Shown here: one piece after another, positions 7,903-14,905 of the stretch
Position numbering within the stretch: position 1 is the first letter of the stretch
Layout of the letters: the number at the start of each line of letters is the position of its first letter
Assembly (NCBI GenBank): GCA_014729145.1
Contig: WJKL01000031.1
Location: 1-35,204, forward strand
Length of the DNA: 35,204 nucleotides
Direction of reading: 5' to 3'
From: Candidatus Woesearchaeota archaeon
GTDB taxonomy: Archaea > Nanobdellota > Nanobdellia > Woesearchaeales > WJKL01
Made by a program: the position numbers and the translations under genes
The notes under the pieces: generated by a model
The model's database searches: none
The model's input: only the letters and a program-made list of their open reading frames with translations
Told to the model about the DNA's origin: nothing

Positions 7903-8038
7903 GGCGGCCGTAGTTTAATGGTAAAATACAGGACTGTGGCAGTATAATGAGAGTGAGCCACTCTTTTGCAATTACCTGCAGATATCCTGTGTCGCGAGTT
8001 CGATAACTGATAATCAGTCGAAAGTCTCGCCGGCCGCC
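7903..8038 (+). tRNA. tRNA-His (GTG) with two introns
   Basis: The acceptor stem GCGGCCG (7904-7910) pairs perfectly with CGGCCGC (8031-8037). The discriminator is C (8038) and an encoded G precedes the stem at 7903, the G-1:C73 identity pair of tRNA-His. D-stem GTTT/AAAT; anticodon stem CAGGA (7929-7933)/TCCTG (7985-7989); anticodon GTG at 7936-7938; T-stem GCGAG (7994-7998)/CTCGC (8026-8030). Intron 1 is 7940-7983 (44 nt) at canonical position 37/38, framed by a bulge-helix-bulge: CTGT (7934-7937) pairs with GCAG (7978-7981), with 3-nt bulges 7938-7940 and 7982-7984. Intron 2 is 8005-8024 (20 nt) inside the T-loop: TTCG (7999-8002) pairs with CGAA (8019-8022), with bulges 8003-8005 and 8023-8025. 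Splicing gives T-loop TTCGATT. CCA is not encoded. A TTTTATAAG-like TATA box lies about 30 nt upstream. Confidence 0.93.
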
Positions 8039-8092
8039 CTTTTTCAATCAAATAATCAATTGATTTGAAAATAATATTCTAAAAACGGAAGC

Positions 8093-8182
8093 TTTATAAA
8101 TCAATCCCAGTTTTTCTATTAAATCAGCCCGAGTTCATTATGAGCGCATCAGTAGGGTTTCATAATAGAGATTTCTTGGGCT
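8093..8182 (+). promoter_or_regulatory. Promoter and leader hairpin of ribosomal operon
   Basis: TATA box TTTATAAA (8093-8100) predicts a transcript starting near 8122-8126. Exactly there begins a two-tier stem: AGCCCGAG (8126-8133) pairs with CTTGGGCT (8175-8182), and inside it ATTATGA (8137-8143) pairs perfectly with TCATAAT (8160-8166), leaving a 16-nt apical loop and an asymmetric internal loop of 3 and 8 nt. The S13 ATG follows at 8199. A leader of this kind could bind a ribosomal protein for autoregulation, but an H/ACA-like guide RNA is an alternative. The fold is seen; the role is inferred. Confidence 0.5.
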
Positions 8183-8198
8183 TTATATGTGAATAAAT

Positions 8199-8675
8199 AT
8201 GGCAGACAAAAAGGAATTTAAACATTTAGTACGAATTGCAAATACAGACCTTAATGGAGAAAAGCCAATAGGTTATGCATTAAGAAACATCAAAGGAGTA
8301 AATTTTCAACTGGCAAATGCTGTGTGTTCTATCGCGAATCTTGACAAGCAGAAAAAGGTAGGAAATCTTTCTGACGAGGAGATAGAAAAGTTGAGCAGTA
8401 TACTAAGCTCCCCTATAAAAAATGGAATGCCTGAATGGATGGGAAACAGAAGAAAAGATAGTACTGACGGAAAAGACAAGCATATAATAACAAATGACTT
8501 GATATTTACTGTTGACAATGATATAAAGATGATGAAAAAGATAAAGTCTTACAGGGGAAGAAGGCATGCATCAGGGCTGCCTGTAAGAGGACAAAAGACA
8601 AAATCAAACTTCAGGAGAAGCAAGGGAAAAGTTATGGGAGTAAAAAGAAAAAAGGTAAAACCAAGCAATAAATAA
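8199..8675 (+). CDS. rps13: Small-subunit ribosomal protein uS13
   Basis: 158 aa, the usual archaeal length. It contains the uS13 helix-two-turn-helix segment (LRNIKGVNFQLANAVC..., LSDEEIEKLSSIL) and the conserved C-terminal SYRGRRHASGLPVRGQKTKSNFRR, which contacts 16S rRNA and the P-site tRNA in the subunit head. First gene of the archaeal S13-S4-S11-RpoD-L18e-L13-S9-RpoN operon. S4 follows after 11 bp. Confidence 0.98.
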   Translation: MADKKEFKHLVRIANTDLNGEKPIGYALRNIKGVNFQLANAVCSIANLDKQKKVGNLSDEEIEKLSSILSSPIKNGMPEWMGNRRKDSTDGKDKHIITNDLIFTVDNDIKMMKKIKSYRGRRHASGLPVRGQKTKSNFRRSKGKVMGVKRKKVKPSNK

Positions 8676-8686
8676 AGATAATAAAA

Positions 8687-9391
8687 ATGGGAGATCCAAA
8701 AAGAAACAGAGCCAAATTTTCAACACCGAAAAAGGCATGGGAAAAAGAAAGAATTGAAGAAGAGAAAGAACTAATCAAAGAATATCATTTTAAGAACAAA
8801 CAAGAGATATGGAAGCTGACATCTAAACTGAGAAATTTTTCAAGGCAGGCAAAAAGATTGATTGTTCTCAAGACAGAACAGGCTGAAAAAGAAAAGATAC
8901 AGCTTCTGAACAAATTAAAATCATTGGGGCTGCTGTCAGAGCAAGGTGATTTAGATGATGTTTTGGGAATCACCACAAAAGACCTTTTGGATAGAAGACT
9001 TCAAACTGTTGTTTTCAAAAAAGGCTTTGCAAAATCAATGAAACAGGCCAGACAATTCATAGTACACGGCCATATAGTCATAGAAAACAAAAAGATAACA
9101 TCTCCTAATTTTTTAGTTTCTGTTGAAAATGAAGGGAAAGTAGGATTTTCTCAAAGCTCTGAATTAAGTGATGAGATGCATCCTGAAAGAAAGAAAGAAG
9201 AAAAACTTCCCAAGAAACCCAAAGCAAAAGGAGAAAAAGGGAAATCCAAAGAAAACAAGAAAGACAGCAAGGAAGAAAGCAAACCTAAAAAGGAAAAGAA
9301 AGAATCCAAAGAAAACAAGAAAGAAAGTAAAGAAAAGAGCAAACCAAAAAAGAAAGAGAAATCTACAGAAAAAAAGAAAAAAGCTGAATAA
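8687..9391 (+). CDS. rps4: Small-subunit ribosomal protein uS4 with Lys-rich C-terminal tail
   Basis: 234 aa, against about 170-180 for typical archaeal uS4. The core (1-160) is normal, with [21 protein letters not shown] at the start and the S4 RNA-binding domain around [31 protein letters not shown]. From about 163 to the end it is a low-complexity tail of Lys, Glu and Ser with repeated units such as [12 protein letters not shown], apparently an expanded repeat. The tail is probably disordered and could contact rRNA or polyanions. uS4 binds 16S rRNA early in assembly. S11 begins 2 bp downstream. Confidence 0.96.
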   Translation: MGDPKRNRAKFSTPKKAWEKERIEEEKELIKEYHFKNKQEIWKLTSKLRNFSRQAKRLIVLKTEQAEKEKIQLLNKLKSLGLLSEQGDLDDVLGITTKDLLDRRLQTVVFKKGFAKSMKQARQFIVHGHIVIENKKITSPNFLVSVENEGKVGFSQSSELSDEMHPERKKEEKLPKKPKAKGEKGKSKENKKDSKEESKPKKEKKESKENKKESKEKSKPKKKEKSTEKKKKAE

Positions 9392-9393
9392 GA

Positions 9394-9828
9394 ATGGCAA
9401 CAAAAAGAAGATCTGGGAAACCAAGAAGAACCGGAAAAAGAAACTTAAGATGGGGAATAGCACATATATATTCCAGCTATAACAACACTATAATCCATAT
9501 TACTGATGTAACAGGAACTGAAACATTGGCTCTTGCTTCAGGAGGACAAGTAGTCAAATCAGACAGGCTTGAAAGTTCATCTACAGCAGCAATGACTGCA
9601 GCAAAGAAGGCTGCAGAGATAGCAAAGGGCAAAGGAATAGATGGAATCCATGTCAAGATAAAAGCTCCAGGAGGGCATAACGGACCTATGAATCCTGGCC
9701 CCGGGGCTCAGGCAGCAATAAGGGCGTTATCAAGAGTCGGACTGAAGATAGGTATAATTCAGGATGTAACTCCTGTTCCTCATGACGGCTGCAGGAAGAA
9801 AGGAGGAAAAAGAGGTAGGAGGGTATAA
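9394..9828 (+). CDS. rps11: Small-subunit ribosomal protein uS11
   Basis: 144 aa. The sequence [33 protein letters not shown], the helix [21 protein letters not shown] and the C-terminal [21 protein letters not shown] are the standard uS11 landmarks. It binds the 16S platform near the mRNA exit channel. RpoD starts one base after the stop. Confidence 0.98.
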   Translation: MATKRRSGKPRRTGKRNLRWGIAHIYSSYNNTIIHITDVTGTETLALASGGQVVKSDRLESSSTAAMTAAKKAAEIAKGKGIDGIHVKIKAPGGHNGPMNPGPGAQAAIRALSRVGLKIGIIQDVTPVPHDGCRKKGGKRGRRV

Positions 9829-9829
9829 A

Positions 9830-10609
9830 ATGGAGATAGAATCATTAGAACAAGATAAAGAGAAAGGAACACTTTCTTTTGTCATTAAAGACTCAAACCC
9901 TGTATTTGTCAATACATTAAGAAGAATGATAGTTGAAGAAGTTCCAACTTTGGCAATAGAAGATGTTGAATTTAGGAATAACAGCTCTGCTCTTTATGAT
10001 GAAGTGGTGGCCCACAGACTTGGCCTTATCCCTATTAAAACAGATTTAAGCTCATATGATCTGCCCAGTGAATGTTCGTGTAAAGGAAAAGGATGTTCAA
10101 AATGCACTTTAAAACTTACATTAGATACAGGCAAACTTGGAAATGTCTATGCAAAAGACATGAAAAGCAAAGATCCAAAATGCACCCCTGTATTCCCCAA
10201 TTCAATTATCGTTAAACTATTGAAAGGGCAGAAGATAGAACTTGAAGCTACTGCTGTTTTAGGACAGGGAAAGGAACACGCAAAATGGAGCCCTGGTCTT
10301 GTGACATATAAAGGCTACCCAATATTCGAAATAGAATCTAAAGGAGAGACATGCGAGGAAGCCTCAATAAAATGTCCTGTTGATGTATACGAGTTCAAGA
10401 GAGGAAAATTAACAGTTGCAAATCCTTTGAACTGTCATTTTTGCAATGCATGTACAGATGCATGCGAAGGTATAAAGATAAAACAAAGCAAAAAAGATTT
10501 TATCATTAATATTGAAAGCTGGGGCCAGCTGGATCCCAGAGAGATGGTCAAGGAAGCGCTCAAGATGCTGCAGAGCAAAGCAGATGAGTTTGAAAAGCTC
10601 CTCAAATAG
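9830..10609 (+). CDS. rpoD: RNA polymerase subunit D (Rpo3) with Fe-S cluster domain
   Basis: 259 aa from the ATG at 9830, one base after the rps11 stop. A longer in-frame version would start inside rps11 and is unlikely. Residues 13-45 carry the alpha-type dimerisation motif (NTLRRMIVEEVPTLAIEDV), as in bacterial alpha and eukaryotic Rpb3. Cys82, Cys84, Cys89 and Cys92 form a likely Zn site. Cys182, Cys202, Cys205, Cys208 and Cys212 (NCHFCNACTDAC) form the ferredoxin-like domain that binds a [4Fe-4S] cluster in many archaeal D subunits. It nucleates RNA polymerase assembly with subunits L, N and P; RpoN is encoded at the end of this operon. The cluster residues appear intact. Confidence 0.97.
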   Translation: MEIESLEQDKEKGTLSFVIKDSNPVFVNTLRRMIVEEVPTLAIEDVEFRNNSSALYDEVVAHRLGLIPIKTDLSSYDLPSECSCKGKGCSKCTLKLTLDTGKLGNVYAKDMKSKDPKCTPVFPNSIIVKLLKGQKIELEATAVLGQGKEHAKWSPGLVTYKGYPIFEIESKGETCEEASIKCPVDVYEFKRGKLTVANPLNCHFCNACTDACEGIKIKQSKKDFIINIESWGQLDPREMVKEALKMLQSKADEFEKLLK

Positions 10610-10623
10610 CCGTCTTCGCAAAT

Positions 10624-10737
10624 GCGGGGGTGGCAGAGCGGCCAAATGCGCAAGGTTGAGGCTTACAAAAGCATATGCTTTGTATTCAAATGCCTTGTTC
10701 CTTAGTGGATGCGCGAGTTCGAATCTCGTCCTCCGCA
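10624..10737 (+). tRNA. tRNA-Leu (GAG) with one intron
   Basis: Acceptor GCGGGGG (10624-10630) pairs with CCTCCGC (10730-10736) and the discriminator A is at 10737. Anticodon stem CAAGG (10651-10655)/CCTTG (10693-10697); anticodon GAG at 10658-10660. There is a long type II variable arm (10698-10712, TCC/GGA stem). T-stem GCGAG/CTCGT with loop TTCGAAT. A 30-nt intron (10662-10691) lies at canonical position 37/38 with a clear bulge-helix-bulge: TTGA (10656-10659) pairs with TCAA (10686-10689), bulges 10660-10662 and 10690-10692, and the intron forms a hairpin TACAAA...TTTGTA. Mature length is 84 nt without CCA. It lies inside the ribosomal operon, 14 bp after rpoD, probably cotranscribed. Confidence 0.95.
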
Positions 10738-10760
10738 TAATATATTCAAAAATATTCAAA

Positions 10761-11123
10761 ATGGCAAAGAGAACAGGACCAACAAACCCCTTGTTAAAAG
10801 GATTGGTCCAAGAATTAAGGAAAAAAGCCAATGAACACGGCTGTAATATATGGAAAAGGGTAGCTGATGATCTAGAGAAATCTTCAAGGAAAAGAAGAAT
10901 AATCAACCTTTACAAGATAAATAAAGCCACAAAGGAAAATGAAACTGTGATTGTTCCTGGAAAGGTCTTAAGTGTTGGAGATATAGACCACAATATCACT
11001 GTAGCGGCTTTTAATTTTTCAGACAGTGCTTTGGAAAAAATAAACAAAAAAGGAAAAGCAATATCTATAACAGAATTGATAAAAAAAGACCCGAAAGGCA
11101 AGAAAATAAGAATATTAGGTTAA
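10761..11123 (+). CDS. rpl18e: Large-subunit ribosomal protein eL18 (L18e)
   Basis: 120 aa from the ATG at 10761. An upstream extension of the same frame runs through the tRNA and rpoD and is spurious. KRTGPTNPLLKGLVQELRKKANEHGCNIWKRVADDLEKSSRKRR and VPGKVLSVGDIDH are typical of archaeal/eukaryotic L18e, a protein absent from bacteria. It starts 23 bp after tRNA-Leu and is followed by L13 one base after its stop. Confidence 0.97.
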   Translation: MAKRTGPTNPLLKGLVQELRKKANEHGCNIWKRVADDLEKSSRKRRIINLYKINKATKENETVIVPGKVLSVGDIDHNITVAAFNFSDSALEKINKKGKAISITELIKKDPKGKKIRILG

Positions 11124-11124
11124 A

Positions 11125-11538
11125 ATGATAATAAATGCTGAAGATTTAATATTAGGAAGAATAGCAACAGTTGCTGCAAAGAATGCCCTGATGGGAGAAA
11201 GGATAGATATTGTCAACTGTGAGAAAGCAGTGATGACTGGAAACAAGAAAGAAATCCTTGCAAGATACAAGAAAAAAAGAGAGATGGGCCAGGTTTATCA
11301 TGGTCCTTATATATTCAGAAGACCTGATATGTTTGTAAAGAGACTGATAAGAGGTATGCTTCCATATAAACAGGAAAAAGGAAGGAAAGCCCTTGAAAGG
11401 ATAAGGTGCCATAGTGGCGTTCCAGAAAAACCAAAAGAAGGAAAGATGGAAACAATAGAAGAAGCAAATATCTCAAAGGTCCCTAGTTTAAGATATGTTA
11501 CTGTGAAGGACATCTGCAAATCAATGGGTGAAAAATAA
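11125..11538 (+). CDS. rpl13: Large-subunit ribosomal protein uL13
   Basis: 137 aa. DLILGRIATVAAKNALMGERIDIVNCEKAVMTG at the N-terminus and GPYIFRRPDMFVKRLIRGMLPYKQEKGRKALERIRCHSGVP in the centre are the uL13 signatures. It binds 23S rRNA early in assembly. It overlaps neither neighbour; S9 begins at the base after its stop. Confidence 0.98.
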   Translation: MIINAEDLILGRIATVAAKNALMGERIDIVNCEKAVMTGNKKEILARYKKKREMGQVYHGPYIFRRPDMFVKRLIRGMLPYKQEKGRKALERIRCHSGVPEKPKEGKMETIEEANISKVPSLRYVTVKDICKSMGEK

Positions 11539-11937
11539 ATGGCAAAGCTTGTACATGAATCAGGAAAGAGAAAAAGCGCAATAGCAAGAGCTACATTAAA
11601 GCCTGGAACAGGAAAGGTAAGAATCAATAATAAGATGATAAATGTTTACGGAACAAAGTTCATGAGATTAAGGCTAAAAGAACCATTAATACTTGCAGAA
11701 GGGGTTGCAGATGAAGTTGATATCAATGTGGTTGTTTCTGGAGGAGGGGTAAGCTCTCAGGCAGAAGCAGCAAGACTGGCAATAGCAAGAGCATTAGCCA
11801 AATATAAGAAAAGGCTTGAGAAGGTATTTTCAAATTATGACAGGCATCTGCTGGTTGCAGATGTAAGAAGAAAAGAATCTGCCAAACCAAACAGACAAGG
11901 CAAAGCAAGAGCAAGAAGACAAAAATCATACAGGTGA
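11539..11937 (+). CDS. rps9: Small-subunit ribosomal protein uS9
   Basis: 132 aa. It begins with HESGKRKSAIARATLKPGTGKVRIN and ends with the conserved basic tail RRKESAKPNRQGKARARRQKSYR, whose terminal Lys-Ser-Tyr-Arg reaches the P-site tRNA. SGGGVSSQAEAARLAIARAL in the middle is diagnostic. Directly abuts the L13 stop and is followed by RpoN after 7 bp. Confidence 0.98.
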   Translation: MAKLVHESGKRKSAIARATLKPGTGKVRINNKMINVYGTKFMRLRLKEPLILAEGVADEVDINVVVSGGGVSSQAEAARLAIARALAKYKKRLEKVFSNYDRHLLVADVRRKESAKPNRQGKARARRQKSYR

Positions 11938-11944
11938 TTAAAAA

Positions 11945-12142
11945 ATGATAATTCCAGTAAGATGTTTCAGCTGCGGAAAACCAGTTTCCCACCTATGGGA
12001 CGAGTTTAAGGAAAGAGTAGAAGATGGAGAGGAAAGAAAAAAAGTCTTGGATGATCTGGGATTAGAGAGGTACTGCTGCAGAGCTTTGTTCATGGGACAT
12101 GTTGATCTGATAGATACGGCAGGAGAGTTTAAGAAGTTTTGA
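11945..12142 (+). CDS. rpoN: RNA polymerase subunit N (Rpo10)
   Basis: 65 aa. [21 protein letters not shown] with the CFSCGK motif and the later [16 protein letters not shown] give the four-cysteine Zn bundle (CxxC...CC) of archaeal Rpo10/eukaryotic Rpb10. It helps assemble subunits D and L. Last gene of the ribosomal operon here. The often-adjacent rpoK, enolase and rpsB genes do not follow; leuS does. Confidence 0.98.
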   Translation: MIIPVRCFSCGKPVSHLWDEFKERVEDGEERKKVLDDLGLERYCCRALFMGHVDLIDTAGEFKKF

Positions 12143-12203
12143 TTATTTTTTAATTTAAACTATTTTTTCTGATTTAATCTTAAAATAAAGATTTTATCAT
12201 AAA

Positions 12204-12215
12204 TTTTATATATAA
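12204..12215 (+). promoter_or_regulatory. TATA box of leuS (leaderless)
   Basis: TTTTATATATAA centred about 26 nt before the leuS ATG at 12236, so the transcript probably starts at or one base before the start codon. No Shine-Dalgarno site is seen, consistent with leaderless translation. Confidence 0.6.
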
Positions 12216-12235
12216 TCCAGGTTAAATCTCCTTAT

Positions 12236-14884
12236 ATGGCTGATTTCAAGAAAATCCAGGAAAAATGGCAGAAGAGATGGACCGAGAATAAAGTCTTTAA
12301 GGTCAAAAAAGACCCTAAGATACCTAAATTCTATTGTTTGGAGATGTTCCCATATCCATCTGGAAGTGGTTTGCATATGGGCCATGCATTTAATTATTCT
12401 ATTGGAGATAGTTATGCAAGATTCAAGAGGATGCAGGGATTTAATGTAATATATCCTATGGGCTATGATTCATTTGGACTTCCTGCTGAGAATGCAGCAA
12501 TAAAGCAAGGGCTACATCCAAAAGAGCATACTGAGAAAACAGTTTCTAGGTTTATAGAACAGCAGAAGGATCTAGGCCTGAGCTATGACTGGGATAGGAT
12601 GGTAAGTACATGCACTCCTGAATATTACAAATGGAACCAGTTTTTCTTTTTGAAGTTCTTGGAAAAAGGACTAGTATATAGAAAAAAAGCACCAGTCAAC
12701 TGGTGCCCCAAATGCAACACAGTTTTAGCCAATGAGCAGGTACACGACGGCAGATGCTGGAGACATGAGGATACCGATGTTGATCAGAAGATGCTTGAAC
12801 AGTGGTTTATCAAGACCACAGAATATGCTGACGAACTGCTTGAGGATATTGAAAAATTAAAATGGCCCGAAAGGATAAAGATCATGCAGAGAAACTGGAT
12901 CGGAAAAAGCAAAGGAGTTACACTGCAGTTTGATGTTGTGGATGAAAATGACAAAAAGATAGATGATATAGAGACATTTACTACCAGAGTCGATACAGTT
13001 TACGGAATTACATACCTTGTTCTTGCTGCAGAGCACCCCAAGGTAATCGAATGGACAAAGGGGACAAAAATTGAAAAAAAGGTCAAAGATTTTATTAAGA
13101 ATGTAAAGAAGCAGAGTGTTATTGAAAGAACAGCCGAAGGAAAAGAAAAGAATGGGCTGTTTTTGGGAAAATGGTTTATCAACCCTTTTACAGGAGAAAA
13201 ATGTCCTTTATGGGTTGCTGACTATGCATTGTATGATTATGGAACCGGAGCTGTTATGGCTGTTCCTACGCATGACCAGAGAGATTTTGATTTTGCAAGG
13301 AAATATGAGCTTCCGATGAGGGTTGTTATATCTCCATCTGATTATGAATTGAATGCAGAGAAGATGTCAAGAGCATATATGGATGATGGAGAGATGATCA
13401 ATTCAGGAGATTTTAACGGGATGAACAACAGAGATGCGATGGAAGCTATAGCAAACCTTGCTGAAGAAAAAGGATGGGGAAAGAAAACTACAAACTATAA
13501 GCTTAAAGACTGGCTTGTAAGCAGGCAGAGATATTGGGGGACACCAATTCCTATAGTCTATTGCGAGAAATGCGGTGTTGTTGGAGTTCCTGAAAAAGAG
13601 CTGCCTGTAAAGCTTCCCGAAGATGTTGAGTTTGGCAAAGGGAATCCTTTAGAGACAAATAAAGATTTTATCAACACAAAATGCTCCAAATGTGGAGGTC
13701 CAGCAAAAAGAGAAACAGATACAATGGATACTTTTTTTGATTCAAGCTGGTATTTTTTAAGATACTGTGATAGCAAAAACAACAAAAAAGCTTTTGACAA
13801 GAGCAAGGTAAAATATTGGATGCCTGTTGACCAGTATATAGGGGGAGCAGAGCATGCCTGCATGCATCTGATATATGCAAGATTTTTTACAAAGGCATTG
13901 AGAGATTTAGGATTTTTAGATTTTAGCGAACCTTTTACTAAATTGTTTAACCAAGGAATGCTGCATGGTCCAGACAGTCATGTGATGAGTAAATCCAGAG
14001 GCAATGTTGTTTTGCCTGAAGAGATAAGTGGCAAGTATGGTATAGATACAGCACGGTTTTTTTTAATGAGTATAGCTTCTCCTGATAAGGATCTGGAATG
14101 GAGCGATAAAGGTATAGAAGGAAGCTCAAGATTCATGAAGAAACTTTTTGATTATTTTGAAAATGTAAAGACTGGAAAGTCAAGTAAGAAAGTTGAAAGC
14201 AAACTGAACAAGGCAATAAAAGGGATTACAGAAGACATTGAAAATTTCAGATATAATTTTGCTATAATAAAGATAAGGGAATTGTTTGATTCTTTGGAGA
14301 ATGAAGTCAACAAAGATACGCTGGAGAAATTTTTGAAACTATTGCATCCTTTCTGTCCCCATTTTACAGAAGAACTTTGGGAAAAGATTGGCAACAAGCC
14401 TTTTATTACAACAGAAGAGTGGCCAAAATATGATGAAAGCAAGATTGACCTTAAAGCAGAAGAAGTTGAGAATTTTGTAGAAGGTGTTATTGAAGATATA
14501 AGGAATGTTCTAGAATTAGCCGATGTTAAAAATCCAGATGAGATTATCTTGTTTGCAGCAGACAAATGGAAATATGATTTCTTTAAAGATCTGAAGGAAG
14601 AGATGGAAGAGACAAGAAATACAGGAGAGTTGATAAAGAAAACAATGATAAAAGAGCATGGAAAAGAGATATCTAAATTGATCCCAAAATTAGTGAAGGA
14701 TCCAACAAAAGTTCCTGAAGTTGTTTTGGAACAGAAGACAGAAATCGAAGCGATAAAAGATAATCTCGACAGGATCAAAGAGAAATTTGGAACTGATAAA
14801 GTAGCTGTATTCAAGGCTGATGAAAGTGATGAAAAAAAAGCAAGACAGGCAATGCCTGGAAAACCAGCCATATTGATAAAATGA
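12236..14884 (+). CDS. leuS: Leucyl-tRNA synthetase, bacterial-type core
   Basis: 882 aa class Ia synthetase that charges tRNA-Leu. HIGH box is HMGH (47-50) in EMFPYPSGSGLHMGHAFNYS; KMSKS box is MSKSR (584-588). WCPKCNTVLANEQV and CEKCG...CSKCGG are zinc-knuckle positions. The editing domain includes TTRVDTVYG and the YGTGAVMAVPTHDQRDFDFA segment. DTMDTFFDSSWYFLRY and YIGGAEHACMHLIYARFF are bacterial-style LeuRS signatures rather than the archaeal/eukaryotic form. The last ~110 residues (ILFAADKWKYDFFKDLKEEM...) look more like an archaeal LeuRS tail, judged by eye. Leaderless start as described for its TATA box. Function certain; origin is an inference that a tree would settle. Confidence 0.96.
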   Translation: MADFKKIQEKWQKRWTENKVFKVKKDPKIPKFYCLEMFPYPSGSGLHMGHAFNYSIGDSYARFKRMQGFNVIYPMGYDSFGLPAENAAIKQGLHPKEHTEKTVSRFIEQQKDLGLSYDWDRMVSTCTPEYYKWNQFFFLKFLEKGLVYRKKAPVNWCPKCNTVLANEQVHDGRCWRHEDTDVDQKMLEQWFIKTTEYADELLEDIEKLKWPERIKIMQRNWIGKSKGVTLQFDVVDENDKKIDDIETFTTRVDTVYGITYLVLAAEHPKVIEWTKGTKIEKKVKDFIKNVKKQSVIERTAEGKEKNGLFLGKWFINPFTGEKCPLWVADYALYDYGTGAVMAVPTHDQRDFDFARKYELPMRVVISPSDYELNAEKMSRAYMDDGEMINSGDFNGMNNRDAMEAIANLAEEKGWGKKTTNYKLKDWLVSRQRYWGTPIPIVYCEKCGVVGVPEKELPVKLPEDVEFGKGNPLETNKDFINTKCSKCGGPAKRETDTMDTFFDSSWYFLRYCDSKNNKKAFDKSKVKYWMPVDQYIGGAEHACMHLIYARFFTKALRDLGFLDFSEPFTKLFNQGMLHGPDSHVMSKSRGNVVLPEEISGKYGIDTARFFLMSIASPDKDLEWSDKGIEGSSRFMKKLFDYFENVKTGKSSKKVESKLNKAIKGITEDIENFRYNFAIIKIRELFDSLENEVNKDTLEKFLKLLHPFCPHFTEELWEKIGNKPFITTEEWPKYDESKIDLKAEEVENFVEGVIEDIRNVLELADVKNPDEIILFAADKWKYDFFKDLKEEMEETRNTGELIKKTMIKEHGKEISKLIPKLVKDPTKVPEVVLEQKTEIEAIKDNLDRIKEKFGTDKVAVFKADESDEKKARQAMPGKPAILIK

Positions 14885-14905
14885 AAAATCTAAAAAATAA
14901 ATAAT

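Noticed and set aside
9164..9463. 99-aa Phe/Leu-rich minus-strand ORF
   Set aside because: Antisense of the Lys-rich S4 tail; AAA/AAG codons read as TTT/CTT give Phe/Leu runs.
10512..10760. N-terminal extension of the L18e frame
   Set aside because: It runs through rpoD and tRNA-Leu; L18e homology starts at MAKRTGPTNP (10761).
14152..14871. 239-aa minus-strand ORF
   Set aside because: Ser/Phe-rich shadow of the leuS C-terminus; no start signals or recognisable domain.
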